The translations under genes were made by a program, and so were the position numbers. DNA of 64,000 nucleotides from a virus, in the IMG/VR virus record IMGVR_UViG_3300021964_006878, positions 1 through 64,000 of that record; one strand, written 5' to 3'. Positions 8,914 to 19,300 of the stretch are shown here, one piece after another; position 1 is the first letter of the stretch; every line of letters starts with the position of its first letter. The notes below the pieces were generated by a model, which was given only the letters and a program-made list of their open reading frames with translations, did no database searches and was not told where the DNA came from.

Positions 8914-11900
8914 ATTGTTCTTTGTAGTTCAATGTTGCTTCGATTTCACCAGAGGAACCAGAGTCAAGTTTCTTAGCAACTAAGAAAGTTGCTTCGATAT
9001 TTTGGTTATCTGGAGTGATTACATTACGATCTGGTCCAAAGATTTTAGACATATCAATTTCATCAGTTTGGTTTGCACCAATGTATATTGTATCAATTGC
9101 AGTCGTTGGTCTCAAATTTTGTTCATTTTGTTTATCAATTAGAGCAGATGAAAGTCTACTAACTTCAAGGAAATTGGTAGGTGCTGCTCCAGATATATCA
9201 GCTTCACCTCCAGCATTAGTGACTTCTATGTTGTCACCAAATGTATACAATTTTGGTGAAATTGTTCTTTGGAATTTTCCTGATGTCTCTTTAATTGAGA
9301 TATTATTGATTGCAGCATTATCACCCAACTTAGCAAAGAAATATAATGGATATGGGTCAAAATTAAATAACTTCTGTCTAACAGGATTACCACTCGCTGA
9401 GATTTTGATTGGTCTAATATCAACAGAAAAATTAGAACCTGGACTTCCAAGAGTCTCACTGATTTCAATATAACTGAATATATCACCATTAGTATCAAGA
9501 TAAGTTTCAACATTTCCGACATATGTTGCTGATGATGGAGATATCTCTGAAGTCAATTTAACTTGACCTCCGTCAAAATCAATTCCCGTTGGCATAGTAC
9601 CTTGTTTGAGTAAGAATAATCTACCTAGTGGGTCTGGTCCAGTTCCATTTGGTGGGGGATTACCTGGTTCAAAATTAATTTGAGTTAAACCAGAAATTTC
9701 TGAAGTATCAAGAACTTCAACAGTTACTAATGAACATCTACCACTAGAATTACCTGGAGGTGAGGGAATTCTATAATCTAAAGCCATTCTTCTTGGTGGA
9801 TTTACAGGACTCCAAGTTTCATTGATCTCAGTACCATCTTCATTTTGTCCTGCTCGTGAATGAGTATGTTCAGCATATAAAACATCAGATTTATCCAGAA
9901 CAGTTGTTAATCCTACACCAGGTTTTATGAAACCCAACAATTGGTCTGGAACTGATATTGATGGTTGGAAATTCGTCATACCAACTGTAAAATCAGCAAA
10001 GTGTCCATACGAATCATTCTGAGAAGGATTTAAGAATTGAATTTCAATTTTAGTTCCAGTAAATTTAAAGTCACAAGCAGCATAATGATTATTCTGACTA
10101 CTCAGGCGAATTGGATACCCATAATTTGGAACAGTAGGACCAGCATTTAGAGTAGTTACTATACCAGAAACAGCATCCTTAACTTGGATATCGTAGTTTC
10201 TATCAGTCAGAGTTGGATAACCATCTGCACCAGGATAACCCTTAATTGTTGCAGTCGTAAATGATTTTCCACTTCCAACAGGAGTATCATCCTCTAGGTT
10301 AGTAATATATGCATTCCAAATACTTGGAGCAATAATTTTAGAACCAAGATCAGATGCCTCAAAATATGAATCATTGACTGCTGCAAGTGTATTGCTACCA
10401 ATCATTCTAACTTCAACACTTGGTCCAGTTGTAGTAGCAGCAATTCCAGGAGTATAAACATGCCCAAATCCAGGACATGCTCTACATTTTACAACCTCAA
10501 CTTTTGCTAAAGAATCACTAGTAACATTCATTGTGGTTGGAATGATTAACTTTTTATTTTTAATCTCTGTTCCAATACTATTCAAAATAAAATTCTTTGG
10601 TGTGACTCCAAGTAAAGTTCTACTCGTAACATTGTTAATAGTTTTTATCTTAGAACTTGTAGAGAATATTTGTGAGGTTCCCTCGTCACCACCATCAATA
10701 TAATATGAAGCACCATACTTATAAAGAAATTGTGGTGTTCTAACATCAGTTGTCTTAGCAACATTGAGTGAATATGCTAGTCTAAAGTATGAGTCTTCTA
10801 AACAAGGAGAACCCATTGAGTTTTCAATCACAAAAGTATGAATGACTACCCATCTTGCCTCACCAGGACCAGCAGGAATATATGCATAGAATCTAGCACC
10901 AATAGCACCATACCAACCAAACTCAATCTTATACATGGTAACTTTATTTGGTTGAATCAAATAACCTGATGGTCCATTACCATTCAGTGGGTCACCATTA
11001 AACTTATCTCTAGGAACTTCTATAGTCCAATATTCTTCACTATCGAACGGGTCACCAGTTCCTTTACGTACTTGGTCTAAAGAAGTCAAACCACTTCTCT
11101 TTAACGCAGATAATGGAAGAGGTATTGAACTTCTACGAATGATTTTAAGTTGTCCTGCTTCAATTTGGAATACATACTGGTCTGTTGGGTTTTTGATACC
11201 CCATTCCAAAGTAACACCACTAACTGTTTCAACAGAAGACCTTAAACCGAAAGTGAATCCACTAATACGACCAGGTTGATATCTGAATACTCTTCTAGAT
11301 TGTAGATATGAATATCTTTGATTACTATCACTATATCCTGGACGAGTATCATCAGAACCAAACGGTCCACTAGCTAAGTCTAGTCCATTAATTGTGGCAA
11401 AAGTATATGCTAGAGAAGTAGTTGGATTGATAAGAATACTATCTCTAATATCCCTCCAGGTATCAGTCCAAGTATCAACTAGTGCAAAAGACTGTGCAAT
11501 ACCAGCTGCATATACAACATCACCCGACAATACATATGTTTTTGATGGGTCTAAAAATTTATCTTTCCAATCAGCAGGGTAACCTTCACTTGCTCCTGGT
11601 CCGCTATTGTAATAATTAAATAACTCATTTCCAAGTTGAATGAATTTTAGATAACGATTAAACAAATCTTCATTGTAAAATCCTACTTGTGTAAATCTAG
11701 GTCCAAAAGGATATGAATATGGTACGGCAAATGCTTCTAATCTAATAGCAGACTCTTGTACTTCTTCTCTCCTAGATGCATTATATCTGTTACCATAAAT
11801 TGAATTTGCTCTCCCATCCCAAGAACCAAAACTGGTTCCTGCAGTGATTGCAAAAAATTCAAACTCATCATTATTCAAACCATAAGATGATACATTAGAA

Positions 11901-12664
11901 AATAAACTCAGTTGAGTTTCTGCTCTATTAACACCAAGAAGTGTGGTGCTAACTTCACTCGACTCTTTAAATTGTTCTACTACTTTAAGGACATTATTTG
12001 ATGTATTTACTTCCCTTACTGCCCTATTGATACCTATTATACTTGTCTGTATTCCAACAATATCAACATTATTTGATAAATCAATCCTAGAATTGAATAC
12101 CTTTGAAACAAAAGTTCCATCTGGGATACCAAGACCTTTTACTCTATCAAAAACTCGAACATTTAGTGTGGTAGAAATACCAACATCATCAGAAAAATAT
12201 AATTTATTTTTTAAATCACCTCCCTGATCACTCTGAGTCTTAACATCAACAAATGGAAACTGAGAAAATTGTGTGCTTCCAAGACCAATATCAACAGAAC
12301 CACCTGCTACAAGAGGAACAGTTTGTCCAAATGCAACTGTAGATCCGCCACTTTGTAATACATTTGCAGCACTGATACTGACATCAAAGTTCACATTATA
12401 AGTTGCTGTTGATGTACCAACAGTTGAAAATTTTAATCTCGTGTATGCATCTTCAGGGTCTTTTGGTAGTACAATAGATGTCGATCTTTCTGCTGTCGCA
12501 TCGGCAACGAAGAACTGATCAACATTAGTAATAAGTGGTGTTCCAAATTCGTCAGTTAATAATTCTCCATTGGCGATATTATAAAGGTTATCTTCATTCT
12601 TCGGTATAATACTTACTGGGCGTTTATCGTCGCCCAGTTTTACATCCTTTCCTCCGTTCGCCAT
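8912..12664 (-). CDS. Large virion structural protein, paralogue A (1250 aa)
   Basis: This very large protein has no signal peptide or enzyme motif. It shares ordered blocks with the next gene upstream: FRYQPGRISGFTFGLRSS, KVTMYKIEFGWYGAIGARF, GEARWVVIHTF, KYGASYYIDGGDEGT and, further on, RTLLGVTPKNFI. The shared blocks cover roughly residues 470-740, so the two genes are diverged tandem duplicates with different N- and C-terminal ends. The C-terminus is beta-rich. It is probably part of the tail fibre or baseplate periphery, where cyanomyoviruses carry proteins of this size. It begins 3 bp after the stop of paralogue B. Confidence 0.7.
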   Translation of the reverse strand: MANGGKDVKLGDDKRPVSIIPKNEDNLYNIANGELLTDEFGTPLITNVDQFFVADATAERSTSIVLPKDPEDAYTRLKFSTVGTSTATYNVNFDVSISAANVLQSGGSTVAFGQTVPLVAGGSVDIGLGSTQFSQFPFVDVKTQSDQGGDLKNKLYFSDDVGISTTLNVRVFDRVKGLGIPDGTFVSKVFNSRIDLSNNVDIVGIQTSIIGINRAVREVNTSNNVLKVVEQFKESSEVSTTLLGVNRAETQLSLFSNVSSYGLNNDEFEFFAITAGTSFGSWDGRANSIYGNRYNASRREEVQESAIRLEAFAVPYSYPFGPRFTQVGFYNEDLFNRYLKFIQLGNELFNYYNSGPGASEGYPADWKDKFLDPSKTYVLSGDVVYAAGIAQSFALVDTWTDTWRDIRDSILINPTTSLAYTFATINGLDLASGPFGSDDTRPGYSDSNQRYSYLQSRRVFRYQPGRISGFTFGLRSSVETVSGVTLEWGIKNPTDQYVFQIEAGQLKIIRRSSIPLPLSALKRSGLTSLDQVRKGTGDPFDSEEYWTIEVPRDKFNGDPLNGNGPSGYLIQPNKVTMYKIEFGWYGAIGARFYAYIPAGPGEARWVVIHTFVIENSMGSPCLEDSYFRLAYSLNVAKTTDVRTPQFLYKYGASYYIDGGDEGTSQIFSTSSKIKTINNVTSRTLLGVTPKNFILNSIGTEIKNKKLIIPTTMNVTSDSLAKVEVVKCRACPGFGHVYTPGIAATTTGPSVEVRMIGSNTLAAVNDSYFEASDLGSKIIAPSIWNAYITNLEDDTPVGSGKSFTTATIKGYPGADGYPTLTDRNYDIQVKDAVSGIVTTLNAGPTVPNYGYPIRLSSQNNHYAACDFKFTGTKIEIQFLNPSQNDSYGHFADFTVGMTNFQPSISVPDQLLGFIKPGVGLTTVLDKSDVLYAEHTHSRAGQNEDGTEINETWSPVNPPRRMALDYRIPSPPGNSSGRCSLVTVEVLDTSEISGLTQINFEPGNPPPNGTGPDPLGRLFLLKQGTMPTGIDFDGGQVKLTSEISPSSATYVGNVETYLDTNGDIFSYIEISETLGSPGSNFSVDIRPIKISASGNPVRQKLFNFDPYPLYFFAKLGDNAAINNISIKETSGKFQRTISPKLYTFGDNIEVTNAGGEADISGAAPTNFLEVSRLSSALIDKQNEQNLRPTTAIDTIYIGANQTDEIDMSKIFGPDRNVITPDNQNIEATFLVAKKLDSGSSGEIEATLNYKEQ

Positions 12665-12667
12665 GAA

Positions 12668-15600
12668 TCACTGCTCCTCCCAAGTAATACTTGCCGATAC
12701 ATTTCCTGTTGCTGTAGGAGAACCTGCTGCGGGGGAGAATAATCCAGGTTTATATTCTTTCTGTGTAGAACCACATAGATATAAACTATCTACAATATTT
12801 GTGAGTGGGAAAGAAAGATACTCTTTATTGTAATCAAAGTATGGTGATAAGTCGTAGTTCTCACCTGATGCGGGGATATAGAGACTTGCTACAATTGTTC
12901 CCGTCTTTGGAATAGGCGATTTATTCTGCGGACTCACTTTAATTGAAGATAATTGTGCAAGTGTAAATTCACTTGGTTCTGCGCCAACTGTATTTCCTTC
13001 TGCGTCTGCATCTTCTTCCCTAATAAATGGTTCAGTGTTGTTTAGAACAATATTAGCAGAGGTTGAATCTAATGCATAGAAGTAGTAACTATCAGTATCA
13101 ATATTCTTAGTTCTATTTTTTCCTCTGTTTTCTAAGTAACCTAGAACTGAAATTGGTTTCTGTGCGCCATCAGTCTCAAAGTATCCTCTGAGATATCCGT
13201 AAGCACCACCACCAATGTCTCTAATATATTCTGCAGATGAACCAACATTACCAGTATTAGCATCAGTAGTAACACTGAATACTAAAGTGCTTCCACTAGT
13301 TCCACTACGAAGTATGATTGGTCTACTATAATCACCGGAGATTGCTCCGTCAAAGTCTGTACCGCCTGGAGCATTTCCATCAAAGATTGGATCAGTAACA
13401 CGAGGATATACTTTAATAGCAGTGTTGTTATCTAAGGTGCAAGTGAATGCTAGAGACTCTTTCTTAATTCTGATTTCAGTTCCAGCACTCAATCCGTGAG
13501 CAGAACCTGTAGTTGCACTAATCAAACCAGTTGACGAATCATATGTTACTGCTGTAATTGCATACTTGGTGCTGGTATTCAATGAAGCAATCGCATTTGC
13601 AAGATCACTACTACCAGGAACAAATGTATGTGCTCCAGTATATTGAACTAATGGTAGTTCAATAGGAGTTGGTTTTCCTCTCTTTCCAATATTAACTTCA
13701 GTACTAAGTTGTGGAAGTGCAGAAGTTGGTTTAACGATTACTGAGGTTGTTTGAAAGATTGGTGTCTTCAAAAGATCAACCTTAATCACAGCATCAGAAC
13801 CAGTAGACATTCTGGTTGGATATACTTGAGTTCTATTTCTTACGTCTCTACCGGTGCTACTCTGAATGAAGTCTCTACACTTAATACCTACCAGTGGTGT
13901 TACACGGTTTGGAATAACAGTGATACTTGCTGGATTGTCTGTATTGAGTGGAGAGTTGAGATGTAAACGACCATTGGATGTGTTTACATAAGTAACTTCA
14001 ATATTCTGATCAAGAGGGTCAGTAGTTATAATTTTTGCACCAGTGTAATAGGCAGTGGATAATCCTGATGTTGCACCAGCAGTGATATATGGATCAGATG
14101 TATCAATTGCATTGGTAAGTGATGCCTGTGTTGAACCTACACCTGTTGAGAACTTTCTCTTCAGTCCAAATACTTCCTGTTCTATTGGAGTTCCATGGCT
14201 GAATAGTTTAACCGTTCCACGGTCGCCACCATCAATATAATATGAAGCACCATACTTAACGATATGCTCTGAAGCACTGCCATAACCAAAAGCACTTGCT
14301 GTTCTTAGTCCATTAGCATATCCAAATCTATTTGGATTACCTCCACCATACACCAGATAAGTGATAGGAAGTGTCGCATTGCCCAGTGAGGAGACCTTCA
14401 ACTGGTTTGATGCCCGGAGATGATGAACTCTAACCCAACGTGCTTCTCCGTTGCTTACAGGCACATACGCAAGGAACAGAGCACCAACAGCACCATACCA
14501 TGAGAATTCAACCTTATACATGGTGACCTTCTCAAGGTCAAGATCCCAGATACTGGTGTCGGTTAGAATTTCATTTGTATTTTCATCAATAACAGGACTT
14601 CCTGCTCTCTTATCTGCTACAGCATCACTATAAAGTAATGTATCAGTTGAATCATCTAATCGGTCACCACTAAACCTAGATCTTGGAACACGATACTCAT
14701 AGACACCCCAGTATTGGATATCAACGTTTTGATTTACCCACTTATTATAATAGTCATTAACATTATCAATCTGACCTTTAAGTGTTGCAGTATTTGCAGC
14801 ATTTAATGATGTATCAATATAACCTTCAGAATTATCATCAGCATCCGTATACTTATACGGGAACATACCCGTTGGTTTGACTGTAGTATACTTAGTAAGA
14901 CCTGAACCAATCAAACTACCAGTTATTGGTTGAATAAATGGAACTGGAGTCACTAGAACATGTGAAGAAATACCAGTAAAGTTTGTCAATCCACTTAAAG
15001 CAGTGCCATCTAAATTTTCTAGTGAAACAGTACTGATACCAGTAATAGTGTTAACACCAACAGCACCTACCTTATAAATTTTTTCATCAGTAAATCCTGT
15101 AGTAACACCGGCATTTACTCCTTTTGAATACGAAACATACTGTCCATCTGTAAGACCAACTACGTATCCACCACCATTAGTAGCATAATACGTTTGAACA
15201 GTTGAAACACCAACATTAACTGTAAATTGCTTGACACCATCAACTCTTACGACATTATAACCAGTTGTCCTATTTGGATAATACTTTGGTGATGAACTAT
15301 ACTGACAGGTCATTCCGATCCCAGTCAGTGTTACATACTTACCATTCTTATATCCATGATCATTTTCGGTTGTGATTGTCATCAAACCGGTATTGATATT
15401 ATATACTGCGTTCGTGACTGAATTAGCAAGACCTGCTAAACTAATTGTATTACCATCAAAGACTGATGTAATACCTACTTCGTGTTTTGGTTGTAATAAA
15501 GACTCATCATAAACAGCAGCATGAGTCATCATCAAGTTATCTCTCACGATAACAAGGTCACCCAATTTGCGATTAGTATAACCAGGAGGAACAGAAGTTG

Positions 15601-16333
15601 CTCCTGCACCAACAGATTCAGATGCTCTTGCATCTAGAGGATTGTATGGATTTGTAACACCATAGTCTGAAGTTTGTTCACCAGAACCATTTCCAAATGG
15701 TAAAGGATTAGCAAAAGTATTTGCCTGAGTTCTTCTTACAACACAGAAGTTATCATCTACACCATTGTTTCTTGATTCCCAATAATATCCATCGTAATTA
15801 TCAAAGATACCATACTTACGAACTGCTGGATTCTGAACATTAGAACCGTCAGAATTAATTAAAGTCGTTTTAACACCAAATGTAGCGGATGAAACACGAC
15901 CAGGTTGATATCTAAAGAATCTTTTAGATGAAAGAATAGCAGATTTATCAGCAGGTGCTTCAAGTAATGCACCAGATTCTTCTGGAACATGAGTCAGACC
16001 CCATCCCATTGTCTGACCAACACCAGCATATACACCTTCAGTACCAACCGAAGCAAACTGTTCTGGAGTTGATGTCCATTCTGTAGGGTTAACATCATAT
16101 GTGTTAACGTCGGCAAAGATACCAAGTGCAACTTCCGATCTTGGAATACCTAGAAGTGAAAGTGCAACTTCTGATTGAACTTTATTCTGTTCTTCAACTG
16201 GAATTGCAGTTTGGTCACTTGCTACAACAACAGGTATTGACTTATCAGATTTTTGTTGACCAGGAGGAACCGGAGCAGTTCTACCTACAACAGTTACCGC
16301 TGAATTAGCATTTACGTTTGTATTGTCTGGCAT
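12668..16333 (-). CDS. Large virion structural protein, paralogue B (1221 aa)
   Basis: The protein starts MPDNTNVNANSAVTVVGRTA and contains SDKSIPVVVASDQTAIPV, a short motif common at the N-termini of cyanophage structural proteins. The core repeats the blocks of paralogue A: FRYQPGRVSSATFGVKTT, KVTMYKVEFSWYGAVGALF, GEARWVRVHHL, KYGASYYIDGGDRGT and KCRDFIQSSTGRDVRNRT. The order is identical, so duplication is the simplest explanation. Function unknown; virion location is inferred from context. Confidence 0.7.
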   Translation of the reverse strand: MPDNTNVNANSAVTVVGRTAPVPPGQQKSDKSIPVVVASDQTAIPVEEQNKVQSEVALSLLGIPRSEVALGIFADVNTYDVNPTEWTSTPEQFASVGTEGVYAGVGQTMGWGLTHVPEESGALLEAPADKSAILSSKRFFRYQPGRVSSATFGVKTTLINSDGSNVQNPAVRKYGIFDNYDGYYWESRNNGVDDNFCVVRRTQANTFANPLPFGNGSGEQTSDYGVTNPYNPLDARASESVGAGATSVPPGYTNRKLGDLVIVRDNLMMTHAAVYDESLLQPKHEVGITSVFDGNTISLAGLANSVTNAVYNINTGLMTITTENDHGYKNGKYVTLTGIGMTCQYSSSPKYYPNRTTGYNVVRVDGVKQFTVNVGVSTVQTYYATNGGGYVVGLTDGQYVSYSKGVNAGVTTGFTDEKIYKVGAVGVNTITGISTVSLENLDGTALSGLTNFTGISSHVLVTPVPFIQPITGSLIGSGLTKYTTVKPTGMFPYKYTDADDNSEGYIDTSLNAANTATLKGQIDNVNDYYNKWVNQNVDIQYWGVYEYRVPRSRFSGDRLDDSTDTLLYSDAVADKRAGSPVIDENTNEILTDTSIWDLDLEKVTMYKVEFSWYGAVGALFLAYVPVSNGEARWVRVHHLRASNQLKVSSLGNATLPITYLVYGGGNPNRFGYANGLRTASAFGYGSASEHIVKYGASYYIDGGDRGTVKLFSHGTPIEQEVFGLKRKFSTGVGSTQASLTNAIDTSDPYITAGATSGLSTAYYTGAKIITTDPLDQNIEVTYVNTSNGRLHLNSPLNTDNPASITVIPNRVTPLVGIKCRDFIQSSTGRDVRNRTQVYPTRMSTGSDAVIKVDLLKTPIFQTTSVIVKPTSALPQLSTEVNIGKRGKPTPIELPLVQYTGAHTFVPGSSDLANAIASLNTSTKYAITAVTYDSSTGLISATTGSAHGLSAGTEIRIKKESLAFTCTLDNNTAIKVYPRVTDPIFDGNAPGGTDFDGAISGDYSRPIILRSGTSGSTLVFSVTTDANTGNVGSSAEYIRDIGGGAYGYLRGYFETDGAQKPISVLGYLENRGKNRTKNIDTDSYYFYALDSTSANIVLNNTEPFIREEDADAEGNTVGAEPSEFTLAQLSSIKVSPQNKSPIPKTGTIVASLYIPASGENYDLSPYFDYNKEYLSFPLTNIVDSLYLCGSTQKEYKPGLFSPAAGSPTATGNVSASITWEEQ

Positions 16334-16336
16334 GGA

Positions 16337-19300
16337 TTAGATAACTCCGACTCTTCCTTTGGCGATTACGAATTGCTTCCTTATAACTATATATCCACTC
16401 TCGTCACCATTGATTTGAGAAGTAGTTGTGAATCCAGTCAATTTCACTTGTTTTGTTACTATATCAACGGTAATCTTATCTGCAACAGTAAGAACCTTAG
16501 AAGAAAGATTTGGGGTTGATGAGTGACTAACAAGTTTCACAACATCTCCAAGAGAGATGATATCAAGATTTTCTGGTTTTGTGAGTGTAACTGTGTATTC
16601 AGTTGCCCCTGCGCCAATAGTATTCCAGGCACCTGTGCTGATTCCAATGTATGTTGAAATACCACTAGGAAGATCTAGATACTCTTGTGCAATAATGTTA
16701 TATCCAAGAGCACTGGTAAGACCGATTTGACTGGTCTTGGAAAGGGGCATTGAAAGATTAATGTAACCACTTTCTCTACCAAACTCTCCAGTATCCTGTG
16801 TGGTAATATCAAAGTCAACAAATCTAGTTCCAAGAGTTTCATTGGTTGTTCCCTGACCAACAATAGTTCCGATACCAGCAGATACGATAGTAACCTTAGA
16901 AGAACTAATATCCTTAGCATCTCCATCTTCAATGTATTGTAGAACAGGACCAACAAAATCTGCTGCTCTATCAATAGTGATGTTGATAGAATTGAAATCA
17001 CTATCATAGATATCTGGTGATGGGATAAACTCATCAGATGGTCCAAGAATAATATTGTTGCTAGTGGTAATCTTACCAGTTGCATAAGTTCTAAGACCAG
17101 TTCCACAGTTACGAATAATATTACCACCGGTAGAAACTACAGAAGTAACAGATACATCCACAGGTCCAGGATAGTTCTCAAACAGAGAGTCATTGATTCT
17201 TAAGACTTGAGATTCTTGTGCATTAATTGGTTCATACGCATATCTATCAGTGATTGAACCATCAACAAATGATGAGTTCTCAATAGATACTCTGGTGCTT
17301 TCTTTAATTAGCAGACCATGTGCGGGACTATTACGAAGTTCAATGTTCTTAAAGAGAGATGAAGAAACTCCTCTGAAGTATACCATGTAGTTATCATCAT
17401 CTGATTCAAATCTAATGTTATTAGAGTTGTTACCATCAATTGTAAGATTATCAATTGTGATATCTGTACCATTAGTAACTCCAATACCAACAAAGTTATT
17501 ATCAAATGCAAGAGAATTTCCTGCTCCATCAGTCGCATCGGTAGCATAGTACTGTTGCTTCAGGATAGTATTCTTTCCTGAACCCTTAATGGTAAATGAT
17601 GTTGGAAGGACAAGTTTCTCCGCAAGATATGTTCCACTTGGAATGTTGAGGTAACTACCACCCTTCGCAAGAATATCATTGACTGCTAGGGTAAGACCGT
17701 AAGTGTTATCATGGACAACTTTTACATTGTTATCTGTTCCAAATCCAACAGCATTATTGAAGTCGTATGGATTATTTACAGTGATACTATTTGCTCCAAT
17801 GGATACAATTTCATCCATTGCCCATCCTCTTCTCTGTCCAGTGGTTGCAATACTGGGGAAGTGGATTTGGTCATCATCAAACTGATTCTTATTGCCATTA
17901 GATGACCATTCAGTTTGGTCATAAGTTCCATAATCTTTATATGTAATACCAGCAGTTGAATTTTCTAGTTCTTTCGGTCCAAGAATTCCAACCAGATGTG
18001 CATCATTAATGTTTGCAGGAGCACCTACAGCAGACTCTTGACGATAAACCAAGATACCATGATTAGTATCTGATCTATTCAAGGTGATAATGATGTGGTT
18101 TTGGTCATTAAAGTTATCAATAGTTGCGTGTCCGACACCAGCATCTGGAGTAATTTGAGTACCAACACCAACCTTACCAGTTCTCATATGATACTGAGCA
18201 ACCCAGTAGCGATATGTTTTAGCGGTAGCAGCAGTTCCGACTCTAGTGAATGTAGGAACAGCAGGAATACCAGGAGACAATACACTATCACTGGATTGAT
18301 TTACACCAAACAGTTTGACCTTTTCACCAACAGCAAACTTGGAAGTACTAATTCCACTAATTTGAAGTTTGTTGCTTACTGTACTACCAGTTCCAACATA
18401 TACCGTTCCATCATTACTAACACCATAACTTGATAGAGAGAATGCATCAAGTGTATTGATATCAACTAACTCATATCCATCACCAGTAGAATTGACTTTC
18501 AGAACACGATTCTTAGCAAAAGTAGATTCTTCGCTCGTGGTGTTTGGTAGGTCACTTAACTTAAAGTTTTCATATATGTCAGCACGAACTGTACCGCTAA
18601 CGTCTAGTTCAAATTGAGGAGTAGCAGTTTTAATGCCAACCTTTCCACTAGATTGATTGACAACTAAAGAAGGACTTGAATCAGAACCAACTTGGAAGAA
18701 TGGATTTGCTTGAACGTTTCCTTTCAACTGCAATTTAATTGCATTGATTCCATTTACAGTATCTAATGATGTAATCTTATTAGTAAAGTTAACTGGTCCT
18801 CTGAACTCGGAAGGAAGATTTCTGTTGAGTCCGCCACCAACACGTAGGGTGTTTCTTACGTAAAGGTCATCAAAGATTCCAGTAAAGTCATTTCCGACCT
18901 CACTAATATACTTTTCAACCGGTTTGATTCTTCCATCCCAAGTGAAAAACTCACCACGATCATTCATACCAGAGAAGAATGTAACTCCACCCTTCTTCTC
19001 ACAGTAAATAGATAGAAGTTCTTCTTCTGATGTAAGAGTTCTTTGAATTCTCTGTGGAAGTGCAGTTGAATAGTTACCAGGTCCATAACCAATGTACTCA
19101 AAGGTATGACCGGAAGCACGAATACTAGAGAATCTACGAACCTCAGAAGGAATAACTTTAATTCCTTTAGCAATAACACCACTAACATGTGGTTTTGCTA
19201 TAGTTCCCATCACACCTCTGATGACTGTGAACTGAGTGTTGCTATCTACACTCTTGATTCTTACAATCTCGTCTTCTATTTGAAGGAAATTGCCTTGTTC

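Noticed and set aside
9015-9473. A 152-codon plus-strand frame inside the 1,250-residue virion gene
   Set aside because: It is antisense to a well-supported gene, with no initiation signals and no recognisable domain.
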